NCBI GenBank assembly: GCA_947176505.1
Contig: CAMWQW010000007.1
Span: forward strand, 62,001 to 126,000
Length of the DNA stretch: 64,000 nucleotides
Direction: 5' to 3'
Origin: an uncultured Lachnospiraceae bacterium
Lineage (GTDB): Bacteria; Bacillota; Clostridia; Lachnospirales; Lachnospiraceae
The notes beneath the pieces are model-generated. The model saw only the letters and a list, made by a program, of their open reading frames with translations. It did not search any database and had not been told where the DNA came from. This document shows positions 35,902 to 46,834 of the stretch, piece after piece; position 1 is the first letter of the stretch, and the number at the start of each line of letters is the position of its first letter. A program made the position numbers and the translations under genes.

Positions 35902-37353
35902 TTATATGAAGACCGCTACAAATTCACCTTTTTCATCATATCCAAGCTGTGCCGCCTCACCTGTATGTATCTGAATCAGAAATACTTTATCAGTTCTGCT
36001 CAGCATACCTGTTCCGTCATCATAATATTCATATATTGTGTAATAATCGTCTGTTTCCCCGATTCTTAACACAGAGCTGAACTGATAACTCAATGTGCCA
36101 CTCTGTCGTTTGTTATGTCCGGCAGCATCTTCCAGATATCCGGTCTCAACAAGTCGGTTCACCAGATTATCTACCGCCTGTGTAGTCGGTATCGCATCCC
36201 GGAGCTTAAGTGTATATGTCCTCGTGGTCACTTCACTAGGTACGCCTTCTTCGCTGATATTGACAAATTTGAATAACGTCTTCCCAAGCGGCATAGGAAT
36301 CGGTCCTGTATAAGGCACACTGTCCTGCGTCGGCTCGGACTCATCCGTTGTGTAATATAGTTTGCAGCCTTCTATACCTTCTACGGTAATCATCGTCGGT
36401 TCTGTGTACTCTCCACTGTATAGATCCACCTCTGGTGCGTTGGGAACCGACAGATTAATAATATACGTCTTGCTGACAATCTCACTTTCTATTCCGTAAT
36501 CATTCACGAAAAAGGCGCTTATTGTATATTCGCCTGCCTCGAGAAATAGCGGTGCCGTATACACCATACTGTTTTGGGTCGGTTTACTTCCATCGGTCGT
36601 ATAATAGATTGTTCCCGCAGTATTAGAGCTGAGTTTTAAAGGAATCACCTCCGCATAGCTTCCTTCCACATAGCTAAATTCCGGTTCCATGGCAAGATAA
36701 CTCTGAAACATATTGACAATCCCGCTCTCCGGACAGCTTCGCAGCAACTCATTAATCTGCCCGTATAATCCCTGATTTGCATAAATTGTTATAATCTTAT
36801 TATAAGCTTCCTCCAAATCTTCATAGGGAAAATCTCCCCTGTCTATAATACGGTATAAAACATTTATCGCCGAATCATTATCCTGCTGTAAATAGTAATA
36901 ATCCGCCTCTAAGAAAAGCAATTTAGCTTCATCGGGATAGCTCGCATAAGCTGTTTCCAAACAAGCTATCGCCTCAGCATAAGACTCATTGGCAGCATAT
37001 TCTTTCGCCTTTGCAATCTGGTAGTCTACCGTTCTGATATGATACGCATATGTGCTGTAAGTAACTAACGCGACAACAAAAATAATGACGAGACTTACCA
37101 TCATCCACACTTTTCTTCCGTCTTCAAATATTTCCTCCTGCTCCTGTATATCTTCCTCTTCTATCTTCTCTTCAGTCTGTGATATGTCCTGAGTGTCATC
37201 CCCCTCTTGAAGCGCGGCAAGCGTGGATAAAGTTTCCGTTATGCTGTTTTCTATTTCCGGTTCAAAATCAGGCACTATCTGAATCTCTTCTCCGCATTCC
37301 TCACAGATCAGATATCCTTCCTTCAACTCATTACCACAGTGGGGGCACTTCAT
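35902..37353 (-). CDS. Membrane protein with zinc ribbon, TPR-like region and two CHB_HEX-type beta domains
   Basis: A 483-residue protein built as: zinc ribbon (CPHCGNELKEGYLICEECGEE, residues 3-23), acidic linker, one transmembrane helix (VWMMVSLVIIFVVALVTYST, about 82-101), a TPR-like helical stretch (YAEAIACLETAYASYPDEAKLLFLEADYYYLQ), then two copies of the chitobiase/hexosaminidase C-terminal-type beta domain, each with YYTTDGSKPTQNS or YYTTDESEPTQDS. The zinc ribbon would be inside and the beta domains outside. It follows folD by 34 bp. Function unknown; carbohydrate or wall binding is a guess. Confidence 0.82.
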   Translation of the reverse strand: MKCPHCGNELKEGYLICEECGEEIQIVPDFEPEIENSITETLSTLAALQEGDDTQDISQTEEKIEEEDIQEQEEIFEDGRKVWMMVSLVIIFVVALVTYSTYAYHIRTVDYQIAKAKEYAANESYAEAIACLETAYASYPDEAKLLFLEADYYYLQQDNDSAINVLYRIIDRGDFPYEDLEEAYNKIITIYANQGLYGQINELLRSCPESGIVNMFQSYLAMEPEFSYVEGSYAEVIPLKLSSNTAGTIYYTTDGSKPTQNSMVYTAPLFLEAGEYTISAFFVNDYGIESEIVSKTYIINLSVPNAPEVDLYSGEYTEPTMITVEGIEGCKLYYTTDESEPTQDSVPYTGPIPMPLGKTLFKFVNISEEGVPSEVTTRTYTLKLRDAIPTTQAVDNLVNRLVETGYLEDAAGHNKRQSGTLSYQFSSVLRIGETDDYYTIYEYYDDGTGMLSRTDKVFLIQIHTGEAAQLGYDEKGEFVAVFI

Positions 37354-37387
37354 AAACTGTTCCCTTTCTCTCTTAATTACCTACGGG

Positions 37388-38230
37388 TTATCGTTTCGTC
37401 CCAGCCTCAACACAATTATACATCAACATAGCTATCGTCATAGGTCCTACGCCGCCCGGCACAGGTGTGATGGCGCTGCAGATTGGCGCCACATCATCAT
37501 AATCCACATCACCGCATAATTTATTATTCTCATTACGGTGAATCCCAACATCTATTACAACAGCCCCTTCTTTCACGTATTCCCGTGTAATCATCTTAGG
37601 TTTGCCTACCGCCACGACTAAAATGTCTGCTCTCTTTGTTACCTCCTGCAGATTTTTGGTCTTGGAATGTGCAATCGTCACAGTACCGTTTTCACGCAAA
37701 AGTAAAAGAGCCATCGGTTTGCCGACAATATTGCTTCTCCCGATAATCACACACTCTCTGCCCGCAATTTCAATACCGGAACGCTTAAGCAGTTGAATAA
37801 TGCCCGCCGGTGTACATGACACAAAACCGGACTGACCGATACACAATAATCCTACATTCTGCGGATGAAAACCGTCCACATCCTTCTTCGGATCAATAGC
37901 CTGAATAATCCTATCCTCATTTATATGTTTCGGAAGCGGGAGCTGTACCAGTATCCCATTGACTTCTTCCTTTTCATTCAGCTCATCTATCAGATTAAGT
38001 AACTCTTCCTGCGTTGTTTCTTCCGGAAGCTCATATGCCAATGAATCAATCCCTATATAAGCGCAGGCTTTCTTTTTATTGCCGACATATACACTTGATG
38101 CCGGGTCGCTGCCCACCTGAATCACCGCAAGGCATATTTGTGTTCCTTCTTCTTTCAGTTTCTCCACTTTTTCTTTTAACTCTTCTTTTATCGCAGCTGA
38201 AATAGCCTTTCCATCTATAATCTGTGCCAT
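37388..38230 (-). CDS. folD: Methylenetetrahydrofolate dehydrogenase/cyclohydrolase
   Basis: Bifunctional enzyme that interconverts 5,10-methylene-, 5,10-methenyl- and 10-formyl-THF. The 280 residues include the catalytic-site stretch YVGNKKKACAYIGI, EEVNGILVQLPLPKHI, DPKKDVDGFHPQNVG, the Rossmann segment CVIIGRSNIVGKPMALLLL and the terminal PVPGGVGPMTIAMLMYN. ATG 38230 follows GGAGGGTGTCCC. It lies 66 bp after fhs, so the two carry one-carbon units between formate and methylene-THF in sequence. Confidence 0.98.
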   Translation of the reverse strand: MAQIIDGKAISAAIKEELKEKVEKLKEEGTQICLAVIQVGSDPASSVYVGNKKKACAYIGIDSLAYELPEETTQEELLNLIDELNEKEEVNGILVQLPLPKHINEDRIIQAIDPKKDVDGFHPQNVGLLCIGQSGFVSCTPAGIIQLLKRSGIEIAGRECVIIGRSNIVGKPMALLLLRENGTVTIAHSKTKNLQEVTKRADILVVAVGKPKMITREYVKEGAVVIDVGIHRNENNKLCGDVDYDDVAPICSAITPVPGGVGPMTIAMLMYNCVEAGTKR

Positions 38231-38296
38231 GGGACACCCTCCGTTCCTGCTATATGTGTACTCTAATTCTCCGTTGTCTGCAGAACATATCTGCTT

Positions 38297-39967
38297 TTAG
38301 AACAGTCCGGTAATCATACCTTCCTCATTCACATCAATCTGATACGCCGCCGGTTTTTTAGGTAACCCCGGCATAGTCATAACAGCTCCTGTCAGCACCA
38401 CCACAAATCCGGCTCCCGCAGACACATAAGCTTCCCTCACATTCATCATAAACCCAACCGGTCTGCCCAATAACGACGGATCATCAGACAAGGAATACTG
38501 CGTCTTAGCCATACAGACAGGCATATTCCCAAAACCAAGTTCTTCCAACTTCCGTAACTGCCGCTCTGCCGCCGGCGTATATGACACTCCGCCCGCACCA
38601 TAAATTTCAGCCGCAACTGTCTCTATCTTTTCCTTAAGTGAAGCAGCGTCGTCATACAGCACCTTGAAATGGCTCTCCTTTTTCTCGAGTGTCTCAAGCA
38701 CTTTTTCTGCAAGCTCCACTCCGCCTGCACCGCCCTTTTCCCACACTTTAGAAATCGCAAACTCACAACCTCTGTCTTCACAGAATTTCTTTACATATTT
38801 GATTTCTGCCTCCGTATCTGAAACAAAAGAATTTAGTGTAACAACAATCGGTACTCCGTACTTATGCAGATTCTCAATATGCTTCTCGAGATTAACAATT
38901 CCCGCCTGCAGCGCCGTCAAATTCTCCGCTGATAAATCGTTCTTAGCTATACCACCATTATACTTAAGTGCACGGACTGTGGCAACCAGCACCACCGCAT
39001 CCGGTTTCAGTCCCGCCATCCGGCATTTAATATCAAAGAATTTCTCTGCACCCAGATCCGCGCCGAATCCTGCCTCCGTAATAACATAATCTGCCATCTT
39101 AAGCGCTGCTTTCGTAGCACGGACAGAGTTACATCCATGTGCAATATTGGCAAACGGCCCGCCGTGCACTAATGCCGGCGTATGCTCCAGTGTCTGAATC
39201 AGGTTCGGTTTCATAGCATCTTTTAGCAACGCTGTCATGGCGCCCACCGCGTTTAAATCAGATGCCGTCACAGGATTTCCCTGATAGTCGTAAGCAACAA
39301 TAATCCGCCCCAGTCTTTCTTTCAAATCCATAATATCTGATGCAAGACAGAGAATCGCCATAATCTCAGACGCAACCGTAATTACAAAATGGTCTTCCCG
39401 CACAACCCCATCGGTCTTACCGCCAAGTCCCACTACCACGTTGCGCAGTACTCTGTCATTCATATCAAGACATCTCTTCCAAACGACCTGTCTTGGATCG
39501 ATTCCCAGCTCGTTCCCCTGCTGGATATGATTATCAAGAACCGCCGCCAACAGATTATTTGCAGAGGTAATTGCATGGAAATCCCCGGTAAAATGCAGAT
39601 TCAAATCTTCCATCGGAACAACCTGTGCGTATCCACCGCCTGCGGCACCTCCTTTGATGCCGAAACACGGACCGAGCGATGGCTCTCTGAGAGCTATCAC
39701 CGCTTTTTTACCTATCATACCAAACGCTTGTCCCAGTCCCACACTCGTGGTTGTCTTGCCTTCCCCTGCCGGCGTTGGATTGATGGCAGTCACAAGAATC
39801 AGTCTTCCGTCAGGGTTGTTCTGAATACGCTCAATATATTCGTCTGATATTTTAGCCTTATACTTACCGTATAATTCCAAATCGTCCGATGACATCCCTA
39901 TTCTTCCGGCGACATCTACAATATTCTCAAGTACTGCTTCCTGTGCAATTTCAATATCAGTTTTCAA
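38297..39967 (-). CDS. fhs: Formate-tetrahydrofolate ligase
   Basis: ATP-dependent formylation of THF, feeding one-carbon metabolism and, in acetogens, the methyl branch. A 556-residue protein with P-loop-like [48 protein letters not shown], and PGLPKKPAA near the end. The frame reaches ATG 40042, but the extra 25 residues do not belong to the family; TTG 39967 has AAGGG 6 nt upstream and gives the normal length, so I use it. Upstream is ftsK, downstream folD. Single presence does not show an acetogen. Confidence 0.96.
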   Translation of the reverse strand: MKTDIEIAQEAVLENIVDVAGRIGMSSDDLELYGKYKAKISDEYIERIQNNPDGRLILVTAINPTPAGEGKTTTSVGLGQAFGMIGKKAVIALREPSLGPCFGIKGGAAGGGYAQVVPMEDLNLHFTGDFHAITSANNLLAAVLDNHIQQGNELGIDPRQVVWKRCLDMNDRVLRNVVVGLGGKTDGVVREDHFVITVASEIMAILCLASDIMDLKERLGRIIVAYDYQGNPVTASDLNAVGAMTALLKDAMKPNLIQTLEHTPALVHGGPFANIAHGCNSVRATKAALKMADYVITEAGFGADLGAEKFFDIKCRMAGLKPDAVVLVATVRALKYNGGIAKNDLSAENLTALQAGIVNLEKHIENLHKYGVPIVVTLNSFVSDTEAEIKYVKKFCEDRGCEFAISKVWEKGGAGGVELAEKVLETLEKKESHFKVLYDDAASLKEKIETVAAEIYGAGGVSYTPAAERQLRKLEELGFGNMPVCMAKTQYSLSDDPSLLGRPVGFMMNVREAYVSAGAGFVVVLTGAVMTMPGLPKKPAAYQIDVNEEGMITGLF

Positions 39968-40044
39968 TCTGCACCCTTCCTTTCTGAGTTCTGTTCCATA
40001 CACATCGTTATATTCCGCACACTTATGCCTATGCGGCAGCAAAT

Positions 40045-42726
40045 TTACAAAGTTTCTTCCACAAACTGCTCAAACTCCTCGGCGCTCATTAACACTTTAC
40101 GCGGCTTGGTCCCTTCTTCCTCTCCGACCACACCTGCCTCACAAAGTTGATCCATAATGCGGGCAGCCCTGTTAAATCCGATTTTAAAGACTCTCTGCAG
40201 CATGCCGATAGACGCCTTATCCTTATCAATAATAAATCTTCCCGCATCCGCAAAATACTGGTCGTATTCGGACCCTCCCTCGCCGGAAGATGCTCCGCCA
40301 CCGGATGTACTTCCCATATTTTTAATCTGTTCCTCCACATCATCGCTGTATACATTCCCGATTGCTTGATTCTTAAGGAAATCAACAACGTCTCCCACTT
40401 CCTTATCTGATATGAAGGCACCTTGTATACGCGCCGGTTTCGGATAGCCCTGCGGATAAAACAGCATATCTCCCTTGCCAAGTAGCTTCTCCGCGCCAAC
40501 CATGTCAAGAATAGTTCTGGAATCTACACCGCTGGATACTGCAAATGCTACCCTACTCGGCATATTTGCTTTAATCAGCCCCGTGATAACATCCACAGAC
40601 GGTCTTTGCGTTGCTATAATTAAATGAATCCCGCAAGCTCTTGCAAGTTGTGCCAAACGGCAGATAGATTCCTCCACTTCTCCCGGTGATACCATCATTA
40701 AATCCGCAAGCTCATCCACAATAATGAGAATTTGCGGTAGTTTCTCCGGCGCTTCCGGGTCTCCCGCCGCACGCATATCTTCCACTTTCTTATTATATCC
40801 CTTCAGATCACGGACATTGAAATCAGCGAATTTCTTGTATCGGTCCGTCATCTCGGCTACACCCCAATGAAGAGCCGCCGCTGCTTTCTTCGGATCCGTA
40901 ACAACAGGAATCAGCAAATGCGGAATCCCGTTATAAACACTTAGCTCCACCACTTTAGGATCTACCATAATCATCTTCACATCCTCTGGCTTTGCCTTGT
41001 ACAAAATCCCCATAATAATTGTATTGATACAGACTGATTTACCGGAACCGGTAGCACCTGCAATCAACATATGCGGCATCTTGGCAATATCAGCCACTAC
41101 AATCTTGCCCCCGATATCTTTACCGACTGCAAATGCAAGATTAGATCCGAATTCTTTAAATTCCTTGGCTTCTACCAAGTCTCTGAATGCCACGGCTGTA
41201 TTCTCTTTGTTCGGTACCTCGATACCAACCGCCGCCTTACCCGGAATCGGTGCTTCGATACGGATATCCGTAGCCGCCAAATTCAACTTAATATCATCAG
41301 CAAGTCCAACTATCTTACTGACTTTGACTCCCTGTTCCGGCTGCAATTCATATCGGGTAACAGAAGGACCCTGACTGATGTCCGTGACCGTCACTTTCAC
41401 CCCGAAAGTACTTAGCGTCTGCTGCAGGCGCATAGCCGTTTCTTTAAGTTCTTTGGCAGAATCACCGCCGTTCTTGCCACTCCCTTTTGCCAGAAGATTA
41501 ATTGGAGGAAACTTGTATGGTCTTGGAGTCTTCTGCTCTCTTTTCTGAGCTTCTCCCACCGGCTCTGCCTCGGCGGCAGCTGCCTTGTTCTCCGGTATTT
41601 TCGGCAATATTCTTTCCTGCGTTTTCTGTGGTACCCTTTCCGGTAATTCTTCCATATATATCACAGGTTCTTCTTCCGTATCTGCCTCCGGCACATCCTC
41701 CTCTGTTTCATCCACAGCCCCATGAATACGAATCTCATCCAGTTCATCTGACTCATTTTCTATATAGTGATAAGAATTCGCCTCACGGACCGTTTCACGC
41801 TCTACCTGCATATCTATCTCATCATCCGCTGTATGTAATGTGATCTCATGGATATCGTCTCTTGCCCTCTCAGCAATTTCCTTCTCTTTCTCCTTTTCTT
41901 TATTAAGCGCCGTGTCCATCATGACTCCAGTCACTTTTTTATCCATGCGCAAAATCTTCTCGTTCTCTATCTCTTCTTCTCTCTGCCTGCGTGCCTCTTC
42001 CTCTCTGGCACGCTTTTCTTCCATTGCCAGCCGTCGTTCCTTCGCACGCTCTCTGCGATATGCCGCATCCTCCATCGAACGTTCATATACCCTACGCCCT
42101 TGTCTGGTCACCCCGCCGATAAAGGATTTCTCGGTAACAATCACCATGCAGATAATTCCCAACACGAGAATTGCCAGCACCGTGCCTACCATCCCAAGAA
42201 ACTTATACGACAAATAGGCAAGCGAACCGGCAATGATACCGCCGCCACCGCGGCTTTCGCTACATCTTAAATAAATTTCTTTTACTTGATAGCTTTCTGT
42301 CTGTGCAAGTTCCGCACCGAACAGTTCACAAACCATACTAATCAGTACAAACAGAATCACACCTGCGAACAATTTCCTGCTTGCAATGTTATTGCCTATA
42401 TTGGACATACCAAACGCAATTGCCAGAAATATAATAATCGGTGCAACATACGCAGTCAGTCCGAAAATGCCGAACATGATATTGCTGACCATGTCACCAG
42501 CCTTGCCGACTATACCGAAGTTACAAAGAAATAATATAATCGCAAGGGCAAGAAATACGATCAGCAATATCTCGTTACGTATTGCTACATCCATAGGCTG
42601 CGCTTGAACCGTCCTGCTGTTCCCGCGCCTTCCTGCCTGCGTTTTTCTGCCGCTGCCCGCGCTTCTATTTGAAGTTGTCGTCTTTTTATTCGCGGAAGAA
42701 CGTTTTCCTCCTTGGTTAGATGCCAT
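40045..42726 (-). CDS. ftsK: FtsK/SpoIIIE DNA translocase
   Basis: An 893-residue septal DNA pump. Four transmembrane helices lie in residues about 45-190, followed by a long acidic/basic linker (residues 200-400, with a [21 protein letters not shown] coiled coil), the motor domain with Walker [16 protein letters not shown] and Walker [13 protein letters not shown], and the C-terminal gamma winged helix ([29 protein letters not shown]) that reads KOPS/SRS-like sites. ATG 42726 follows GGAGGCAATTTATC. In a spore former it may serve as SpoIIIE. It lies 81 bp after tepA. Confidence 0.96.
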   Translation of the reverse strand: MASNQGGKRSSANKKTTTSNRSAGSGRKTQAGRRGNSRTVQAQPMDVAIRNEILLIVFLALAIILFLCNFGIVGKAGDMVSNIMFGIFGLTAYVAPIIIFLAIAFGMSNIGNNIASRKLFAGVILFVLISMVCELFGAELAQTESYQVKEIYLRCSESRGGGGIIAGSLAYLSYKFLGMVGTVLAILVLGIICMVIVTEKSFIGGVTRQGRRVYERSMEDAAYRRERAKERRLAMEEKRAREEEARRQREEEIENEKILRMDKKVTGVMMDTALNKEKEKEKEIAERARDDIHEITLHTADDEIDMQVERETVREANSYHYIENESDELDEIRIHGAVDETEEDVPEADTEEEPVIYMEELPERVPQKTQERILPKIPENKAAAAEAEPVGEAQKREQKTPRPYKFPPINLLAKGSGKNGGDSAKELKETAMRLQQTLSTFGVKVTVTDISQGPSVTRYELQPEQGVKVSKIVGLADDIKLNLAATDIRIEAPIPGKAAVGIEVPNKENTAVAFRDLVEAKEFKEFGSNLAFAVGKDIGGKIVVADIAKMPHMLIAGATGSGKSVCINTIIMGILYKAKPEDVKMIMVDPKVVELSVYNGIPHLLIPVVTDPKKAAAALHWGVAEMTDRYKKFADFNVRDLKGYNKKVEDMRAAGDPEAPEKLPQILIIVDELADLMMVSPGEVEESICRLAQLARACGIHLIIATQRPSVDVITGLIKANMPSRVAFAVSSGVDSRTILDMVGAEKLLGKGDMLFYPQGYPKPARIQGAFISDKEVGDVVDFLKNQAIGNVYSDDVEEQIKNMGSTSGGGASSGEGGSEYDQYFADAGRFIIDKDKASIGMLQRVFKIGFNRAARIMDQLCEAGVVGEEEGTKPRKVLMSAEEFEQFVEETL

Positions 42727-42807
42727 GATAAATTGCCTCCTGAGCATACTCTCAATTGATAATATGACTCAATATAGTATAGCATTTTCATTTTCGCTTG
42801 TCATCCT

Positions 42808-43590
42808 TTATTTTGTATCTGCTTTTTTCTTCTCTACCATATCGTGGAGATGCGCCACAGCATCTTTAATTCCTCCCACTTCACAGATAATCCCTTCTTC
42901 CACCGCTTCATTTCCCACGAGTATTGTGCCGACGTCTTTTGTCAGTACTCCTGTTTCCATCATCAGTTCTTCCAGCCTCGACTTGGATATTTTACAATGA
43001 TCACATACAAACCCCGTGATACGATTCTGTATCTGTCTGAAATAGTCAAAGGTCTGCTGCACACCAATTACCATACCGTTAAGCCTTACCGGATGAATGA
43101 CCATCGTTCCCGTAGGCACAATATAAGAATAATCCGTGCTGACAGCAATAGGGACACCGATGGAATGACTACCTCCCAGCACGAGTGACACTGTCGGTTT
43201 ACTAAGAGACGCAATCATCTCCGCAATGGCAAGTCCAGCCTCCACATCTCCGCCCATAGTATTTAGCAGGATAAGCACACCATCTATCTCTTTGCTGTCT
43301 TCTATTGCCGCTAATTGCGGGAGTACATGCTCATATTTGGTTGTCTTGGATGTACTGCTTAAGTTATCGTGTCCCTCAATTTCACCTATAATCGTAATTA
43401 AATGAATCTTATGATGCGCCTCGTTTTCATCAAGCGTAATCTGCCCGACTTCTTCAATACGTTTGTCACGGTGCTTCTCTTTGTCCTGCTGTTTTTCCTG
43501 CGCTTCTTTTTTTTCTTCCCTTTCGCTCTTACTTTCCTTATGATCTTTATGATTTTTGTCACTGTTCTTATTGTTATCTTTGTTTCCCAT
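42808..43590 (-). CDS. tepA: ClpP-fold protease, TepA family
   Basis: A 260-residue protein with a very charged N-terminal extension (residues 2-45, nearly all Lys, Glu, Asp, Gln) and a ClpP/crotonase-fold domain: LLNTMGGDVEAGLAIAEMI, nucleophile region LVLGGSHSIGVPIAVS and catalytic His in MVIHPVRLNG. TepA (YmfB) of B. subtilis was described as translocation-enhancing and lies near the spoIIIE/ftsK-type gene, as here. GGAGG is 6 nt before ATG 43590 and 3 nt before ATG 43593, so 43590 is preferred. A strong terminator of the preceding operon lies upstream. Confidence 0.92.
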   Translation of the reverse strand: MGNKDNNKNSDKNHKDHKESKSEREEKKEAQEKQQDKEKHRDKRIEEVGQITLDENEAHHKIHLITIIGEIEGHDNLSSTSKTTKYEHVLPQLAAIEDSKEIDGVLILLNTMGGDVEAGLAIAEMIASLSKPTVSLVLGGSHSIGVPIAVSTDYSYIVPTGTMVIHPVRLNGMVIGVQQTFDYFRQIQNRITGFVCDHCKISKSRLEELMMETGVLTKDVGTILVGNEAVEEGIICEVGGIKDAVAHLHDMVEKKKADTK

Positions 43591-43628
43591 CATAAACCTC
43601 CGTTCTATCAGACTGTTTTCCCGTAGTC

Positions 43629-43668
43629 AAAAAGAGAGAATTACAGTCTTTTTCTGCAATTCTCTCTT
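43629..43668 (-). terminator. Intrinsic terminator of the yebC-metY-membrane protein operon
   Basis: A 15-bp stem with one G-T wobble (minus strand AAGAGAGAATTGCAG with CTGTAATTCTCTCTT), a 7-nt loop and a five-T tract. It separates this operon from tepA. Confidence 0.92.
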
Positions 43669-43772
43669 AGTTTACGTTATCTTTTAATATTTATACACGC
43701 TGTGCATATATGTACTTTGTTCCGCAGTTTGATATTTATGTCTTATTTCATTCATGCATATAAACTTTCTGC

Positions 43773-45530
43773 CTAAATATCAAAATCATCATTCTCAGAA
43801 ATTTCAATATCATATTTCATGTCTTTTTCATCGACCTGATATTGATAATCCATCTCTCTCTTCACATGTTTTTTGGGAAGCGGCAAAGGATTTTCAAAAA
43901 AGCGTGGTTTCTCTGTACTCTCCGATACTTCCGTCTTATCTTCTATCGTCTCATCTTCCATTATCTTATCCTTCGGTTCGTTAATTTGCCTCGGCTCTTC
44001 CGGCTTATCAGTTATCTCCGGTTCGTCAGTCTGCTCTGGCTTTTCGATTGCCCCCAGCTCGTCAGTCTGCTCCGGTTTTTCAGTTATCTCCGGCTCACCA
44101 GCCTGCTCCGGCTTTTCAAGCTCCGCCGTTGAATTGATTTCTTCAATCACTGCCTGCATAACTTTCGCTCTGCCGCCGAAAATACAATTCTGTAATCCCA
44201 GTCCGGCTAAAACAGACCATACATACAATGAAAATACGCCGAAGAAATTCTCTCCGCCAGATTGCCCTAAGGCTGACAACGGTGTGGGCGTCGCCAATAT
44301 ACATATAAGCAGCCACAACGTATAGTTCTGTTCCTTTCCTTCTCTCAAAAATTCAAAAATAAGAAATGAAGCAAAAACCACTAATACGCCTACCAGATAA
44401 ATATCTAAATAATACGGATATTTTTCGGAAGGAACGATATCATATTGAAGAAATCCAAGATGCCGGCGGCACTGCTCTATGATTTTAGGAATATCCGTTC
44501 CCTTTTCATAATATACGGCAGCCGTCACACCAATCCAACTTACCGCACTCGCCAAAAGCATCACAATGACCGCTACAGCGCTGATGCCTGCGGAATGATA
44601 TATCTGCTTATCGTCCTGACAATGCTTTCTGCCCACGACAACAGCCGCTATCACAATCAAAATCGTTATTGCCACCGGATGAAGATAAACAAGTAACCCG
44701 ATTATCACTCCAAGAACTACCGCTCCTACAACTGTCACAGGTCTGCGCAATCGATTCGCACAGTAACTTTTAACAAATCCGACGGCGAATAGCATACCAA
44801 TCATATATAAGTCAAAAAAGAGCCATTCCGGACCAATACAGGCAAGCATTTCTATACAGCAGGGCGAACATGCCAAATACAAAAGTGCCGTACATGCCGG
44901 TATACGACCGGCTATCTTTCTCGTCACTGCATATACCAGTATCATACCGATGATTTGCAGGAAAACCTGCATAATAATCGCCGATGCAATCTTATTGCCC
45001 AGAAATGACAGTACTACCGACAGACAAAGCACATACAACTCTTGCAATCCGAGTATAGTAAACGACGACACAGAGTTTCCCGCTGTCACTACAGCCATAT
45101 CATAATGCTGCATTCCCTGTGCCTGCCCATAATAAGAAAGCACTCCGTTCTCTGCCATCAAAATATCATATTTCGCACCGTCAATCCGCAACACAATGCC
45201 TGCCGCCATAATAAGTAATACCGAAATGCACTCAAAACCTGTTATAACAGAATTCTTCCATGTGCATTTCTTCCTGACTTGTCTTGCACTCCCACGAATC
45301 ACCCAGTACAATCCGATTGTAACCGGGATAATGAGCAGCCCGATTCCACTCAATATAGCATCCGACAAACCTGCAAGGGGTGCAATGATACTACCCGGAA
45401 AATCTTCTGTATATGGAACGCCTGCAAAATAATAAGCCCATACACTTCCGGCATACACTAACAGCGCAATGCATAAAATAGTATACAGAAGCCATACCAC
45501 GCAGCTAAACCATGTTTTACGATAAGTCAT
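43773..45530 (-). CDS. Multi-pass membrane protein with repeated acidic tail
   Basis: A 585-residue protein with roughly 11-12 hydrophobic helices in residues 10-460. The first outer loop contains a conserved-looking YTEDFPGSII, and a long loop with DGAKYDILMAENGVLSYYGQAQGMQHYDMAV follows helix 4. This layout resembles GT-C-type glycosyltransferases that use lipid-linked sugars, but no catalytic DxD or family signature was certain. The cytoplasmic tail (residues 460-585) is acidic and holds three 12-residue repeats (44010-44117) and a basic PLPKKHVKREM patch. It follows metY by 18 bp and ends the operon. Confidence 0.75.
   Translation of the reverse strand: MTYRKTWFSCVVWLLYTILCIALLVYAGSVWAYYFAGVPYTEDFPGSIIAPLAGLSDAILSGIGLLIIPVTIGLYWVIRGSARQVRKKCTWKNSVITGFECISVLLIMAAGIVLRIDGAKYDILMAENGVLSYYGQAQGMQHYDMAVVTAGNSVSSFTILGLQELYVLCLSVVLSFLGNKIASAIIMQVFLQIIGMILVYAVTRKIAGRIPACTALLYLACSPCCIEMLACIGPEWLFFDLYMIGMLFAVGFVKSYCANRLRRPVTVVGAVVLGVIIGLLVYLHPVAITILIVIAAVVVGRKHCQDDKQIYHSAGISAVAVIVMLLASAVSWIGVTAAVYYEKGTDIPKIIEQCRRHLGFLQYDIVPSEKYPYYLDIYLVGVLVVFASFLIFEFLREGKEQNYTLWLLICILATPTPLSALGQSGGENFFGVFSLYVWSVLAGLGLQNCIFGGRAKVMQAVIEEINSTAELEKPEQAGEPEITEKPEQTDELGAIEKPEQTDEPEITDKPEEPRQINEPKDKIMEDETIEDKTEVSESTEKPRFFENPLPLPKKHVKREMDYQYQVDEKDMKYDIEISENDDFDI
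44010..44117 (-). repeat. Three tandem 36-bp repeats encoding EKPEQTDEPEIT units
   Basis: Residues 472-507 of the membrane protein read EKPEQAGEPEIT, EKPEQTDELGAI, EKPEQTDEPEIT, followed by a degenerate DKPEE unit. The copies are also similar at DNA level, so unit number may vary between strains. Confidence 0.85.
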
Positions 45531-45548
45531 AATCTCTTATCCTTCTCA

Positions 45549-46832
45549 TTAAATTCTAGATAATGCCTGCTCTAAATCCGCGATAATATCGTCTATATGT
45601 TCAATCCCGACCGATAATCTGATCAAGTCAGAGGCTACTCCCGCCTCCTTTAACTGTTCCTCATTCATCTGTCTGTGTGTGTGGCTTGCCGGATGAAGTA
45701 TACTTGTTCTCGCGTCTGCAACATGTGTCACTATAGCAGCAAGCTCCAGATAATCCATCATCCCGGCTGCCGCCTGTCTGCCGCCCTTTAAACCAAATGA
45801 AATGACACCGCAAGTACCGTTTGGCATATATTTCTTAGCTGTTTCATAGTACTTATTACTCTTAAGTCCCGGATAATTTACCCATGCAACTTTCTCATGA
45901 TGTTCCAAATACTCCGCTACCCTCTGTGCATTATAACAATGACGTTCCACACGAAGCGGAAGTGTCTCCAATCCTACATTCAACAAAAAAGCATTCTGCG
46001 GAGACTGCGCGGAGCCTAAATCCCTCATTAACTGAGTCGTTGCTTTTGTAATATAGGCTGCTTTACCAAACTTCTCTGTATAGACAATGCCATGATAAGA
46101 TTCGTCAGGCGTACAAAGTCCCGGAAATTTATCAGGATATGCGCTCCAGTCAAAATTGCCGGAATCCACAATGCAGCCGCCCAGCGACATTGCATGTCCA
46201 TCCATATATTTCGTTGTGGAATGCGTCACGATATCCGCACCCCATTTAAAAGGGTTACAGTTAATCGGAGTTGCAAACGTATTATCAACGATGAGCGGCA
46301 CCTGATGCTCATGTGCTGCCTTTGCAAACTTCTCAATGTCTAACACAACAAGCGCCGGATTGGCGATCGTTTCAGCAAAAACACATTTGGTGTTTGGCTG
46401 AAATGCCTTGGAGAGTTCCGAAAGCGGTGCATCCGGATCCACAATCGTACATTCTATCCCCATCTTTTTCATCGTACAGTTAATCAGATTAAACGTACCG
46501 CCGTATACGGTAGAAGAAAGCACAACATGGTCTCCTGAACCGCAAATATTAAGTACGGCATAATGCGTCGCAGCCTGTCCGGAGGATGTCAGCATTGCCG
46601 CCACACCGCCCTCTAATTCACAAATCTTTGCAGCCACATAATCATTCGTAGGATTCTGCAGTCTGCTATAGAAATATCCGCTTTCCTCCAAGTCAAACAG
46701 TCTTCCCATCTGCTCCGAAGATTCATATTTGAAAGTCGTACTCTGATAAATGGGCAATACACGCGGCTCACCGTTTTTTGGCTGCCACCCCGATTGGATA
46801 CATATCGTTTCCTTCATATATCGTCTGCTCAT
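45549..46832 (-). CDS. metY: O-acetylhomoserine sulfhydrylase (O-acetylhomoserine aminocarboxypropyltransferase)
   Basis: PLP enzyme making homocysteine from O-acetylhomoserine and sulfide. The 427 residues fit the Cys/Met-metabolism PLP family: YSRLQNPTNDYVAAKICELEGG, VDNTFATP, and the PLP lysine in THSTTKYMDGHAMSLGG, with SVGIEHIDDIIADLEQAL at the end. The length and sequence fit MetY rather than cystathionine gamma-lyase. Homocysteine is the substrate of the MetH encoded at 5141-7609. It begins 2 bp after the CFI-box gene and is probably coupled to it. Confidence 0.93.
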   Translation of the reverse strand: MSRRYMKETICIQSGWQPKNGEPRVLPIYQSTTFKYESSEQMGRLFDLEESGYFYSRLQNPTNDYVAAKICELEGGVAAMLTSSGQAATHYAVLNICGSGDHVVLSSTVYGGTFNLINCTMKKMGIECTIVDPDAPLSELSKAFQPNTKCVFAETIANPALVVLDIEKFAKAAHEHQVPLIVDNTFATPINCNPFKWGADIVTHSTTKYMDGHAMSLGGCIVDSGNFDWSAYPDKFPGLCTPDESYHGIVYTEKFGKAAYITKATTQLMRDLGSAQSPQNAFLLNVGLETLPLRVERHCYNAQRVAEYLEHHEKVAWVNYPGLKSNKYYETAKKYMPNGTCGVISFGLKGGRQAAAGMMDYLELAAIVTHVADARTSILHPASHTHRQMNEEQLKEAGVASDLIRLSVGIEHIDDIIADLEQALSRI

Positions 46833-46834
46833 CT

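Noticed and set aside
38283-38297. Small hairpin GCAGA-TATGT-TCTGC after fhs as a terminator
   Set aside because: Stem of 5 bp without a U-tract; folD is probably cotranscribed with fhs.
43490-43590. Long overlapping plus-strand frames opposite the charged N-terminus of tepA
   Set aside because: They mirror the low-complexity Lys/Glu codons; no ribosome site or recognisable domain.
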